60,000 bases of DNA from NCBI GenBank assembly GCA_950295325.1, contig OX485809.1, positions 38,225,081 to 38,285,080 of the forward strand. The letters run 5' to 3'. Of this stretch, positions 33,780 to 44,903 are shown piece after piece. The notes under the pieces were generated by a model. That model had not been told where the DNA came from. It did no database searches and was given only the letters and a program-made list of their open reading frames with translations. The translations under genes were made by a program, and so were the position numbers. This DNA is from Polytrichum commune. Lineage: Eukaryota; Streptophyta; Polytrichopsida; Polytrichales; Polytrichaceae. The first letter of the stretch is position 1. Each line of letters opens with the position of its first letter.

Positions 33780-35650
33780 ATGTGATCACTTCAAGAGAAA
33801 GAAGAAACTCAAAATCAATCTCTTCAAATTTTTGTATCTTAACTACATTTTTGATACTTGAAACAATAGTTCTTGTGATTCACAATTGCTAACTGGATTA
33901 GATGAGTTGCAATCCCATCCAATGGCAAGAAGTGCATGAGGAGTTTAAAGTGTGTTTGTTACATGCCATAGGTCAAAATTCCATCAAAATGACCTTGCGT
34001 GATATGAAAGAAAGTTGGGGAGAAGAAAGTTATGACAATAAGGAGGGCCTATTTGATGGCTTAAAAGAGAAAGAATAATGCTCACATTGACCTCTTACAA
34101 CTTTTACATCTTAACTCTGACTTTAACACTTGAAACAACATCTTCATGATTCCCAATTGCTAACCATATGAGCCAATTGATAATCCCATTCAATGGCCAA
34201 GACTACATGTGGAGTTGGAATTGTTTGTCATAGGCCCACAAACCATAGGTGCTTCCACCATAATAACATCACATTGACATGAGAGAAAGTTGGGGGAAAG
34301 AAAGTTCATACAGTTGGGAGGGCCTATGCGATAGCATAAAGAGGAAGAAGAATGTTCACATTGACCTGAGTCTTCTAACTTTTGCATCTTAACTCCGATT
34401 CCAATTTGCAAAGTGGATGAGACAATTCCCAACCCCATCCAAAGACCAAAAAAGTAGATGTGGAGTTCGAAGCACACCCATTACATGGTTGCCAACCATA
34501 GGTCACACTTCCACAATAATAAGTCCACTTTCATTGATTAATTGACATAGGAGAAAGTTGGGGAAAAGAAAATTAAGACATTGGGAGGAACTTAAAGAGA
34601 AAGAAGAATATTCACTTTGACCTCTCATAAATTTTACAACTTAACTCCGATTTGAACCCTAGATACAACAATCTTGATGAAATTCATAATTGCTAACCAA
34701 ATGAGGAAATTCTTGATCACAATCAATGGCCAAAAGTGCATGTGGAGTTTGAAGTGTCCATTATAGGCCCACATACCATAGGTCACACTTCCACCAAAAT
34801 AACATACTATCAAAACAACTAGGAGCCGGGCTTGCTTGTGTGATCATTGCTTAAAAAGGAAGAAGAACCTTCACTTCGACCTCTACTTACAACTCTTGCA
34901 TATCAACTCCAATTTCAACAGTTGATAAAACGACAAGTCTCACAATAATTCTCAATTTTACTACACTAAATATATCATTTAGTGAGGGTGGTACTAATTC
35001 AAATCACACGCACAATCTAGCCAAATCTCAAAGTTACTGAGGGTTGAAGTTGCTATTGAGTGACATTAAATTCATGACTACGTTAAAATCTATGTTCATT
35101 TACCATAGATTTCAAGAAAATTAGTGCATACTTGTCAGAGAATAATGCCAAATGCTAGTATTTTCATGCCAAGTGCCCGTACTTTAAGTGAATAGTGCCA
35201 AGTGTTGAGATGAACAATACTTCCTAGATCTTTTGGTGGCACTAATTCATAATGTAAAGAAATTTATTATCACCTTCACTAATTTCCCGCACTCACTAAT
35301 TGGTATATTTAGTGTACTAACCGGTTGAGGCAATTCTAGATCCCATCCAACAACCCAAAAGTAGATGTGGAGTTTGAAGTGTCCACATACATAGGTCGCG
35401 CTTTCACCGGAATAACATACCATTCACATGATTGGGAGCAAGGCTTGCCTATGTGATCATTACTTGAAGAGAAAGAAGAATCTTCACTTTGACCTCTTAC
35501 AACTCTTGCATCTTTTAGTTTCGACACTTGACAAAATGACAATCCTCACAATAATTTTCAATTTACTACTAACCGGATGAGATAATTCTGGATCCCATCC
35601 AACGGCCCAAATGTAGAGGATGGTGGAGTTGGAAGCGTGCCCGTAATCAC
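33780..35650. repeat. Tandem array of ~265-bp units (family I), interrupted
   Basis: Six diverged units share a 'gatgagncaattctngatcccatccaa' block, at about 33890, 34160, 34415, 34700, 35325 and 35575. Each also has an 'agaaagttgggga' or 'gaagaatnttcactttgacc' block. A family G MITE splits the array at 34964-35314, and a family F MITE ends it at 35653. Noncoding. Confidence 0.75.
34964..35314. mobile_element. MITE family G, 351 bp, with TACTA target duplication
   Basis: It starts CACTAAATATATCATTTAGT and ends in ATATTTAGTG. TACTA lies on both sides (34959-34963 and 35315-35319). The unit at 35560-35580 shows the uninterrupted family I sequence across the same spot. A second, more worn copy is at 58340-58692. 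Confidence 0.8.
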
Positions 35651-35652
35651 TT

Positions 35653-36012
35653 ATAAGGTATGCGGGTGCTATGTGGTTACTTTTCTTAATCATACCCCTA
35701 TATTTGATCGGTACGTGGTTCGGTGTGGGTTTAAGAGCAAACATCATAAAAACACATGATCAAAAGAGATAGAACTACGTCTTCAAATATCAATAACTTC
35801 TCGACACTCAATAGTGAACACAATTTGGGAGGACCTATGTATGGAGTTAAGAAGTCAACAATCATGCACTTCTGATTACCATAACTAAAGTAAGGGAAGT
35901 CTGATTTTCAATTTGGTTTTTGCATACATTTCATCATAGATTTGCTATGGAAACCACATTGATAGAAGTTGGAGAACATGAACATGGAACCAAATAACAC
36001 CCACATACCTTA
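35653..36012 (+). mobile_element. MITE family F, complete copy
   Basis: A 360-bp element with ~27-bp inverted ends, 'aaggtatgcgggtgctatgt' and the inverse of 'aaggtatgtgggtgttattt'. Copies or pieces lie at 590-800, 1874-2225, 30235-30588, 56380-56520 and 59350-59718. The termini recall Tourist-type MITEs (…TGTTATTTGGTT), but no clear target duplication is seen. Confidence 0.8.
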
Positions 36013-36862
36013 GACCCGCAAACCACGAGCATAAGAAACATGGCATTGACATGACTCAAGAAAGAAAGAAAGCAAGAAAGAAAGAAAGAAAGAAATGGGG
36101 GCCACAAACATGAGGCCCCTTGATTACTTATTAATAGGTGCGAATGTAGAGTTAATAAGCAGGGCATGGGCAGGGGAAGAAGTCAAAGCGATGAGCTGGG
36201 AGCACGGTGTCGGTGGTAAGCAGGCAGGCAGGCAGCCAGCCTCCAAAAGACTCGATCGAGTCTTTGGCCACAGCGGCAGACCAAGATCAGATGAATCACG
36301 ACATAGCTAAGCTACTGCTAACCAGCTGGAGCGAGCGATGATCAATTCGAAGAAGAAGCAGCAGCAGAAGAAGCAGCAGGAAAATTTAGCCAACAAGATG
36401 CCAGTACCCAACATCAACTTATCCCCATCCCATTCCATCCCACAAAAATCTCTGGGTAGCCATGCATGGCAGGAATCATGGTGAAGTAAGTGGAGTACTG
36501 GAGTGCGGAAGAGGAGTTGTCGTATACATGTAGAAAATTTTAGTGAAATTTACTGAAATCTAAGTTAGCTTGCGCCGCATGCTCCCAGTGCAGATAGTAC
36601 GAAAGGCGGGCGGGCGGGCGGGCGAGCGGGCGGGGGTGGGCGAGAGAGGGAGAGGGAGATGGAGAGAGGGAGGATTGAATTGGAGATCATCATCATCATC
36701 ATCATCATCACTCTAGTAGCATAAAACGCAAGGATTAAGGTAATTATTAGTAAAGCAGGAGATCATCAGCCTTCCTCATAAGAAATTAGCGGAGCAAGGA
36801 GGACTCGGATGATGGCCCACCACGGCAGTTTGGCGTTAGCGAGGAGGAGCGCTGATCGATGA
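36013..36862 (+). promoter_or_regulatory. Upstream region of the HD-Zip gene, rich in simple repeats
   Basis: It contains (GAAA)n at 36058-36095, a (CAGG)n stretch at 36221-36240, AGC/AAG repeats at 36350-36380, a GGGC tract at 36606-36635, a GA-rich tract at 36640-36670 and (ATC)n at 36683-36710. GC rises sharply here against the surrounding MITE-rich DNA. This fits a promoter and 5' flank, but no specific factor site can be assigned by eye. Confidence 0.45.
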
Positions 36863-36865
36863 TGT

Positions 36866-36875
36866 TAATATATAG
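36866..36875 (+). promoter_or_regulatory. Candidate TATA box of the HD-Zip gene
   Basis: TAATATATAG is followed by a pyrimidine-rich patch at 36879-36899. Transcription would then start near 36900, giving a leader of about 550 bases before the proposed start codon. Position and context are reasonable; no transcript evidence. Confidence 0.4.
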
Positions 36876-37088
36876 CTTACCTTTGCCCCTTTCCTGTCTG
36901 GAAGGCTCGTGAACAGGTTCATCGACACACTGCAAAACTTAAGTTACTCACTCACTCGCTCGCTCGCTCAGCCTGCAACTCAACTCAACTCAAGCGTCGG
37001 TTGGTGCATCATCAGGAGCATCGGAGAGCCCTCGCAGAGCCCTCGCAGAGTGTGTAAGGGATATCTAAGGATAAATTCGTCGAGTGTG

Positions 37089-37133
37089 ATGACAGACAAA
37101 AATGTAAAGCTGTGCAGAATATTCGAGAGGTGA
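37089..37133 (+). other. Upstream ORF 1 in the HD-Zip leader (14 codons)
   Basis: ATG at 37089 opens a 14-codon frame (MTDKNVKLCRIFER) that stops at 37131-37133. A start-stop ATGTAA lies inside it in another frame near 37102. Such short frames ahead of a main ORF can lower its translation. There is no direct evidence that the leader extends this far. Confidence 0.4.
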
Positions 37134-37166
37134 GGTGAGGGAAAGAGTGTGGGAGAAGCTAGTAGG

Positions 37167-37167
<1 letters not shown>

Positions 37168-37195
<28 letters not shown>
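37168..37195. repeat. (GT)n microsatellite in the leader
   Basis: About 13 GT repeats between the two upstream ORFs. The reverse-strand His/Thr-rich ORFs here are artefacts of it. Confidence 0.9.
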
Positions 37196-37198
<3 letters not shown>

Positions 37199-37305
37199 GG
37201 TGTGAGTTACTGTGCAAAAGTTTAGTGAGGAAGAAGGTGACATAAGTTAGATCGGAGGGTAGGGTAGAGAGACAAGGAGGTAAAGCTGGAAACACAGAAG
37301 GCTCA

Positions 37306-37362
37306 ATGTGGGAACCGGGAAGGGCAATGCTGGAGAGCCCCGACATTTTCAGGTATTCTTAG
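37306..37362 (+). other. Upstream ORF 2 in the HD-Zip leader (18 codons)
   Basis: ATG at 37306 gives MWEPGRAMLESPDIFRYS and stops at TAG 37360-37362, 88 bases before the proposed main start and in a different frame. HD-Zip I genes are one of the plant families known to carry conserved peptide upstream ORFs (Arabidopsis ATHB1 is an example). I cannot say whether this peptide is conserved. Confidence 0.45.
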
Positions 37363-37450
37363 GCAACCGGTCCCAGTAGAGGTAGCGTTAGCTGGAGGCT
37401 TCGGTACCGCTGGTGGTGGTGGTGGCGGCGGCAACAAGTGGTTGCAGGAG

Positions 37451-40400
37451 ATGGCGAATGATCTGAGCTATGGTGGTGGTGGTGGTGGTGGTGGTGGTGG
37501 TTCCAATGTAATGCTTAGGCGAACGGAGAGCTCCACAGACACCTTGGTTGCCATGCTTGCTTCCTGCTCTCCAGTTGGCCTTCAAGGTGCGTAGACTGCC
37601 AGACATGGAGGATGGAGTATGCATCAACAGAACTTAGAAGTTGCTGTGGTCATCTTAGTTGTGAGGAATTTGCAGAAGATTGTTATCGCATACAATTTTC
37701 TCTTACTGTGCAATATACAAATTCGAAGGTCATCTGCTCGACTTCGCCATCATAAAGCTAGCTAGTCATGTGAGGAGACGAGCGTAGTAGGTAGCTTCAC
37801 ACATCCAGTGATGGTGATGGCATTTGGCTTGCGGTGGTGGAAGAAGAGTAGAACCTCTACTTGCTCGGTCTATCACTTTACAGAGGCAGACAGACAGAGA
37901 TGGAATTATCATCTTGTGCACAGAAGGTTTGGTGGCCGATAGTGGTAGACTACTAACATTGCCTTCTTCCCATGAGTGAGCGGTGATGTCGCCTTGCACA
38001 TTACCTTTCCCCGTAGAGTTACTGCGGTTATCTTAGTAGTCAGGAATTCGCAGGAGATTACACACAATTTCTCTTGTACAATCTACAAACTCGAAGATCT
38101 TCTGCTCGACCCTGCCATCTTAAAGTTAATGATGCGAGGAGAGCGTAGGAGCCGGTAGCTTCACACATCATCAAGTGGTGGTGGTGGCATTTGGCTCACG
38201 GTGGTTGAAGAAGATTAGAATCTCTACTTGCTCGGTCTATCACTTTATAGTGGCAGGCAGACAGACAGACAGACAGACAGAGATTGGATTATAATCTTGT
38301 GCACAGTAGGTGGTGGCCGATGGTGGTAGACTACTAACATTGCCTTCTTCCCATGACTGAGTGGTGATAACGCCTCGCGCATTACTTTCCCCGTAGACTT
38401 GCTGTGGTATTCTTAGTAGTCAGGAATTTGCAGGTGATGATTACATACAATTTTCTCTTGTGCAATCTACAAACCCGCAGATCTTCTGCTCGACTCTGCC
38501 ATCTTAGAGTTAGTCACGCGAGGTGACTGTAGGAGGTCATAGCTTCACACATCAAGTGGAGTTGATGGCATTTGGCTTACGGTGGTTGAAGAAGATAAGA
38601 ATCTCTACTTGCTCGGTCCTATCACTTTACAGAAGCAGAAAGACAGACAGAGATGGAATTATACTCTTGTGCACGGCAGGTGGTGACCGATAATGGTGGA
38701 CTACTAACATTGCCTTCTTCCCGTGAGTGAGTAGTGATGTCGCCTTGCACATTACTGTTTCTTGGCGACTTGATTCCTCCCCCCTGAAGAGTTGCTGCTG
38801 TCATCTTCGTAGTCAGGGGTTTCAAAGTGATCACAGTCGAATTTCTCTTGTGCGGCAATCTACAAACCCGAAGATCATCTTCTTCACCCTGCCATGTTAA
38901 AGTTAGTCATGCGAGGAGAGTAGCGTAGGAGGAGGTAGCTTCAGACATCATTAAGTGGTGATGATGCCATATGGCTTACGCTGCCTGAAGATTAGAACCT
39001 CTACTTGCTCGGTCTCTCGCTTTAGAGACGCAGAGAGACAGAGATGGAATTATAGTCTTGTGCACAGCAGGTGGGTGACCAATGGTGGTAGACTACTAAC
39101 ATTGCCTTCTTCCCGTGAGTGAGTAGTGATGAGCCTTGTACATTACTGCTTCTTGGTGACTTGATTCATTTCCCCAAGTTAGGCTAATTAATTAACAAGC
39201 TGATGTGCATGTGGCATTGTGCAGTCCAACGATCCGTGGGAGGAGGTTTGGAGGATGCTGTGGTGGGGTGTGGTCAGAAACGGTCATTTTATCCCACTTT
39301 TGAAATGTCTGCTGAAGACGTGGGAGATGATGATGGTGGAGACGACTGCAACCACAACGTGGAGAAGAAGCGAAGGCTGACCTTTGATCAAGTGAGGTCA
39401 CTCGAGAGGAACTTTGAACTCGAGAACAAGCTCGAGCCTGAGAGGAAAATGCAGCTTGCGAAAGAGCTAGGACTTCAGCCACGGCAAGTGGCCGTGTGGT
39501 TCCAGAACCGTCGTGCACGTTGGAAAACCAAACAGCTGGAGCGTGATTACGAAGTCCTGACAGTAGACTACAACAGGCTCAAGACCGAATTCGATGCCGT
39601 ACTTCAAGAGAAACAAGAGCTTCAAGCCGAGGTGATGGCCATGGCTTACCCTTTTCATTTCATCACCAAAAGAAGTTACATACGATCCTCCAAGTTTTTA
39701 TTACTTCGTTTTGAAGATAATCTGGGAATTTGCATCCTCTAACTAAGTCCATACCCATGAATTTATCGACATAGAATGTCCTTGATGAGCAGTCCAATGC
39801 CCATAAGTGACTCGAGTGAGCTTTTGTGGCTTGTGAACAGATCGACGGCCTGGCGGAGAAGAAGACTTCGATATTGCCACCCGAGGCAGAGTCCAAACCA
39901 CTGGAGAACTCCAAGTCGAGCGAAGTTTCTCTGTCACAGATGAATTCTTGTCACAAGGCTTCCGAAGTAGGCAACTCTTCAGTGAAGACAGAAATTACTA
40001 GGGCACCTGAGCTGATGATGAGTATAAGCCGACTTGACGCGGAGGTGCTGATCATGTCCCCTAGCGGCACACGATCATCAAAGGATCATCATCAGAAATT
40101 AGGTCGGAAAGGAGCTGTTACGAGCTCTGAGAGCACTTCGAGCGAGATCTTGGATGCGGACAGCCCCCGCACAATTGACAGCAGCCATCATGTGCCTCCT
40201 CTTGTCCCGCCCCCTACCACTGTGCAGCCTGATGACAAGCTCACGGTTGCCACAATTACTTCTTCTACAACGTATCCGCCTCCGATCTCAGCCACTGATT
40301 TGATCCCGCATGACAACTTAATGCAGTGTGGCATGGGCGACCCCCTCTCTGACTCGCCTCCCGAATTATTAGCTTGCCATCGCGTCACAAATGGCGTGAA

Positions 40401-40506
40401 GCTCGAGGCGGAGGGATCCTCGTTTCCTGAAGATCCTTGTCATTATTTATTTCCTCCGCAACTGGATGAGCCGAGGGCTCTAGTACCCTGGTGGGACTGG
40501 GCTTGA
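37451..40506 (+). CDS. HD-Zip class I homeodomain-leucine zipper transcription factor
   Basis: Nuclear DNA-binding regulator; class I members bind CAATNATTG-type sites as dimers. Three exons fit: 37451-37586, 39225-39631 and 39841-40506 (stop TGA). Introns start GTGCGT and GTGATG, both end CAG, and the phases agree, giving 402 aa. The N-terminus has ten Gly (8-17) then [10 protein letters not shown] and [10 protein letters not shown]. Basic KKRR is at 93-96, and the homeodomain about 93-149 includes [11 protein letters not shown] (136-146). Ala before VWF and Trp in ARWK mark class I. The zipper follows with L150, L157, L164, V171, L178. No class II CPSCE motif. The acidic/Ser/Pro-rich tail ends PWWDWA, an aromatic AHA-like activation motif. 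The start at 37451 (GAGATGG context) is the first in-frame ATG after a stop at 37265-37267. An extra 5' exon or non-AUG start cannot be excluded. Confidence 0.9.
37472..37501. repeat. (GGT)10 polyglycine tract in exon 1
   Basis: Ten uninterrupted GGT codons encode Gly 8-17. A second, imperfect Gly stretch (GGT then GGC codons) lies just upstream at 37411-37431, in the same frame but before the proposed start. Length is likely to vary between individuals. Confidence 0.95.
37638..39180. repeat. Four ~380-bp tandem repeats filling HD-Zip intron 1
   Basis: Units run about 37638-38016, 38017-38396, 38397-38789 and 38790-39180. Each has 'tcttagtagtcaggaatt'-type text, 'gctcgac-ctgccat', 'ctacttgctcggtctatcac', a CAGA run, and CTACTAACATTGCCTTCTTC. 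The last motif, at 37950, 38331, 38701 and 39093, resembles a branch site (CTAAC) with a pyrimidine tract. The four copies take up almost all of the 1638-bp intron. Confidence 0.85.
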
Positions 40507-41160
40507 ATTCGATGGTGGGCCTTGTTGGGAGGAGGAATTTTTGGGCCGAATTCTCGGAATTCGGTTGCGTCCGTTCAGGTTTGGTTTGCAGCTCATCAAC
40601 TATGGGCAGGGAGGTTTCCGAGCGGCCGCCCGTCAATACATTCGAGTGGCAAACATTTTATGGGTCTTTTGCATTCACAGCTGAGACGGGGCCAAGTGGA
40701 TTGCTGGGATGATTTGACTAGAGGAGGTAGGTAGTGTAATTGGGTGTGGTTCTGCTGTTGCAACTCATTTCGATGATGCTAAGTAGGTTAGTTTTAGAGT
40801 CCGAAATGATGTAACATCAGACCAAATAATTTAAATTGGCCACAAATCGCAACCAGCCATACCTATAGCTACAAAGTAGTAATAATCTGACAGCGGAGGA
40901 GGCCCGGGTAATTTCGTCCACGTTTGTAACTGATTTGATGGGCAGACAGGCACTAGAAATCCCGGTGATCGAACGCCATCTGTGTACTTATATCAGCTAT
41001 TGGAAATAAGCTCTTTTATTTTCTCCCCTGAAGGAGAGGGCCTTGAGCAGACAGTTGACAGGTAGAACAATGTAAATTATTCTCACGTGGAAAGGGAAGC
41101 TGAGTGAGTGTGTGCAACCATTTCTCATAAATAAAAGCATTGCTGCTCTTACCATACTTC
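40507..41160 (+). terminator. Probable 3' UTR and polyadenylation signal of the HD-Zip gene
   Basis: Sequence after the stop keeps a higher GC content for about 230 bases, then becomes AT-rich. AATAAA occurs in 'cataaataaaagcattg' near 41130 and again near 41453. The first is the likelier 3' end. No ORF here shows a domain. Confidence 0.45.
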
Positions 41161-42660
41161 TCCCCCCTCACTAAGGCCCACCATCTGCAAGAGTTGGCAT
41201 TTCTCAATTGATTTATGATATTTCGTGAATGGAAGATTCCTACTTTACATGAATGTTGTTTGTGCCTATGGGGATTTGACACAAGCTGTTTGCTTTTTCT
41301 CAAGGTTCGCGCCATTTTAAACTCCATGTGTGTCAATGAAGAACTAAAGTATTTTCGCAATAGTCGCTTAAATTAGTAGGCACTGATGGGTGGTCTCAAG
41401 TTGGACTTCACAATTTGAGGATTGACCTGCATTGTCATTTCATGGCAATATAATAAAGTTTTCTACTTTGACGAGTCAAGATTGGGCCTCTTGAGAACTT
41501 AGGGGGATCAAGCATGCACATGCTCATCCTACACATGAAACTAATGCCTTCTATGTGTACCCCAACCCATCGAATGTCGGTCCACATTTATAGGTTGATA
41601 TCTTATCCAGCGACACAAAGGCTTCAAACACTCAAGTGCCTGTTCGTGCCAATGTGTGCGTCCTAGAATCCACACTAACATATGTATTCCTTGCACCATG
41701 TAACATAGATGCTGCCTTTCTTGTTTGTGGGGGTCCAATTTCCAGCAGCAAGCGAATGTTTGGGACAAAATAAATAACCTGACATGCACAATTTTTGATT
41801 CTAAACTAGCCAAGTGCAATCCACTTTTGTGGACACACGACACGTGAAAAGTGGAGTGGCCGGTGACTTGTGTGCAGGGTTTCAAAGGAGACGAGGTGTG
41901 TGAACCTACAATGAGGGGATCAGCGTAAACCGGTTAGAATTGGGTCATAAAATGGTTAGCATTTTGTGAGAACCAAATCTAAGAACCTTCTTAATCGCCA
42001 CAAATTTGGACATTGGTATGTGCGTTATGTGAAAGGATGGTCATCAAACTGTGTGACGGCTCTCAAGAAGATAGCTTCTGCAATACTCATTTATTTAAAT
42101 TAATCAATTAATCAATAATGGTTAATAAGCAATGGTATCATGAGGCTCTGAACTTGCTTGTACGTAGTAGGACTTTTGCTGGTCACTGAAATTGTTATTC
42201 ACTAAATCAAGAAAACTCAAAAAAATTAAAACAACGCAAATAGTTTGATTCAACTTTATATAAGTGCAACAAACATTTTTATTGGAGATGGGCTAGCTGA
42301 TTAGTAGCCCTCATGGTACTTACTAGGCACATTTGGAATTCTTCAAAGGATCAGCACTGATGATAAATTAGAGGAAGAAAATCCACAACCTTTTTTCATT
42401 GGTCTAATTGCCAATAACGCGAAGCAAGCGATTCGAACATCTAGATCTATGTTTTGCTAAGTTGCTCTCTTTCAGCAACAGCATAATTGCGTGTCAACCC
42501 GTCTTTGATACAGTCTACTGACAGCTCATAATGACAATTCAAGTAGTTTAGGAGTTTATATGTTCACAATATATAAGCTTAGAACCCATTGAAAATGACT
42601 TTGGGAGTTATGTTGGATGTTTTCGAGAGAACAACATATCGCTAATTGAGGATCATAAGA
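41161..42660. other. Noncoding DNA
   Basis: The ORFs at 41016-41360 and 41541-41885 (-) are open for 114 codons each but show no known motif and no coding-like composition. Confidence 0.4.
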
Positions 42661-42664
42661 GTTA

Positions 42665-43085
42665 ATTGTTGTAAAGTAAAGCAGATGAAACCATGGGTTT
42701 AGTCCCAAATCCTAAGTTTTTGAGAATCAATATAATGATACCTAAGTTTCTTAAATGGTCAAATAACCATGCACAAAGAGTGGTGCCGGGCTATTAAAAA
42801 CCAACTTTCTAGCTTGTCCTACTAGAATGGGTGGGCCAAGCTTGCATAAGCCGATCCGGGATTTAAGACAATAGGTCCTATACTCATACCCTACTTAGAT
42901 CTTACGATTCTCTCAAAGTTCGAGAGGTGAAAAAGGAAGTCCCAAAATTCCACTCAACTATCAAAATAGACTTTAGTACACAATGAGCTAACATCTCTTA
43001 ACATTAAGTTTTCTCAAAGAAAGATCAAACCCAAGGTTGATCCCTCTTTGAGCCTCTTTGAGGGACCTTATGGATAACTCTATTA
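42665..43085 (+). repeat. Dispersed repeat family E
   Basis: It is collinear with 23130-23560: 'agcagatgaaaccatgggtt', 'gggtgggccaagcttgcata', 'ctctcaaagttcgagaggtg', 'gatccctctttgag'. Confidence 0.75.
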
Positions 43086-43955
43086 TGCCCCATCAAATTA
43101 TGATAGTGTGAGGTTGTTGATTCCATGTGCATAAGAGATTGGTTACAGGGATGATTATATGGGTTCAAAGCACATGCTTAAAATATCAAACACCTAGCTC
43201 TAAGCATTTGATTGTCATAACACAATTTGATTGAATAAGTAAGTGCCATGTGGGGTTTGTACAATGGGGAGTGGACATTTGCAAAATGTTGTTTCTATGT
43301 CAAGGTTGAAATATTTTGCAAGGGGCAAGGTGGGACGGAGTTATCTCGCCTTGTCCCATCACAAAAATATGGGCGAATTTTGTTCCCGTTGTAGTAGAAA
43401 ATTCCACTAATCACATTTGCTCCATGTTAACAAGCCATTTGGTTTCCTTTGTAGACTTGCCATCACGCCCATGGAAATATATATAAGTAAATATATTTTT
43501 TGGCCGGTTGAGTTTTGACCTTATGAATCTATTGACCAATCCACTTTCTAAGTAGGCTACTTTAAGTTACCTTGACCAATCAATTGTATTAACCAACATC
43601 CGATGGGCACAATCAACCAACATGTCAAGAAAAGAATGTATTTCATATTTAAACATTTCCAACCTAATTGTTTTAGTTCCACCAGTTTTCAACCAAATCT
43701 CTATAGTCAACTAGATTTTTTTAATCATTTAATCATTTAATTTTTTCATTTGAATGGCTTGAATTCATGTCTCATTACATGTGACAACATTAGCAGGGGA
43801 AAGTCATTTTGCATGTGGACTTAGTGTGGAGGGTGTTTAGCTAGGTGAGCGCCAATGTTGGGTTTTGGCAAATGGTTTTACAAAAGAAAAAATGATGGTG
43901 TATAGAATAAGGGTCATATTCCATGAAGACTTTGCATCCAAATTGATGATGCCAT
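43086..43955. other. Noncoding DNA
   Basis: No supported feature. Short 'aatcattt' direct repeats occur near 43725. Confidence 0.4.
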
Positions 43956-44903
43956 GATGTGGAATGTGGAAACTTTCCATTGAAGCAAGAGAGACATATA
44001 GGAACTTATCGTTGGAAGGAAGTCATAGTGCCATTTTTGGGGAGTGCACAAGTGCACCTCTTCTGCACACTCATTAAGTTAACATGCGGTATTATCTTAT
44101 TTCTAGCTAATTGGTCCATGATCGCATATATGTTGTGTTGTCCTCATGTTTCATTGTGATGCTCTCCCATGAAGCCGTCAATACTCTACATCTTCACATA
44201 GAGTTCAATTTTAGTAAGTCCACGTGGGAGACATCATGGTAGTCATTAAATAAAGAGAGAAATCATGATACACCTCACTTATTCCATGTTGCACTCTATT
44301 GACATCAATATGCTCATGCCAAGGTCTAAGATGCCAATGCAAAAACAAGTGGATGGACATTGTAACAAGAAACCTGTAAGCACCAAAGATTGTGATTGTT
44401 CAATCAAGTGTGTAAGCACCCATAACATCCACATTTAAAATTTGGACGATGATCCCATGTGGGACAATGAGTTTGATCTTCATGTGGTCATTGCGTGTCC
44501 AATTGGCGCAATCACCAAAGGACACACTAGTAAGAAATTGACCCCTACCACAGATACATTTGTGGGGATTGGCCTTGTAGTATAGTCATTACACGACAAC
44601 AATGTGCCATGTTGCAGACTCCACATAGTTGCCTAATAGAAGGTCCAATGAGCTTGGAAACATCTGCACAAAGCCCATGTTGACGCCAATACAACCCTAT
44701 TCCATGGTATGTATTGAGGGACTCAAGTGCCCTGGATGCACCAAACATGGGCCTACACCTACATGCGAAGAGCTTTACTAGGGTAAATTTGCCTCAACCA
44801 GTGATTATGTACCATGTTGTTGTTTGTGACAACGCCCCTCAGGTGTGCTTTTAAATTTTCACTTGTTGGCATGCCAACCATAGAGCCACTCATGAGTATG
44901 CCT

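Noticed and set aside
36980-37346. Reverse-strand His/Thr-rich ORFs over the HD-Zip leader
   Set aside because: They are translations of the (GT)n microsatellite and its flanks on the antisense strand.
39192-39518. Antisense ORF over the homeodomain exon
   Set aside because: A shadow of the HD-Zip coding frame; the sense frame has clear homeodomain and zipper motifs.
40491-40734. Two overlapping ORFs just after the HD-Zip stop codon
   Set aside because: They lie in the 3' UTR, in other frames and without motifs; the HD-Zip protein ends naturally at its WWDW motif.
42127-42150. Sequence resembling an initiator-Met primer binding site (tggtatcatgaggctctga)
   Set aside because: Partial match only, with no long terminal repeat on the left and no gag on the right.
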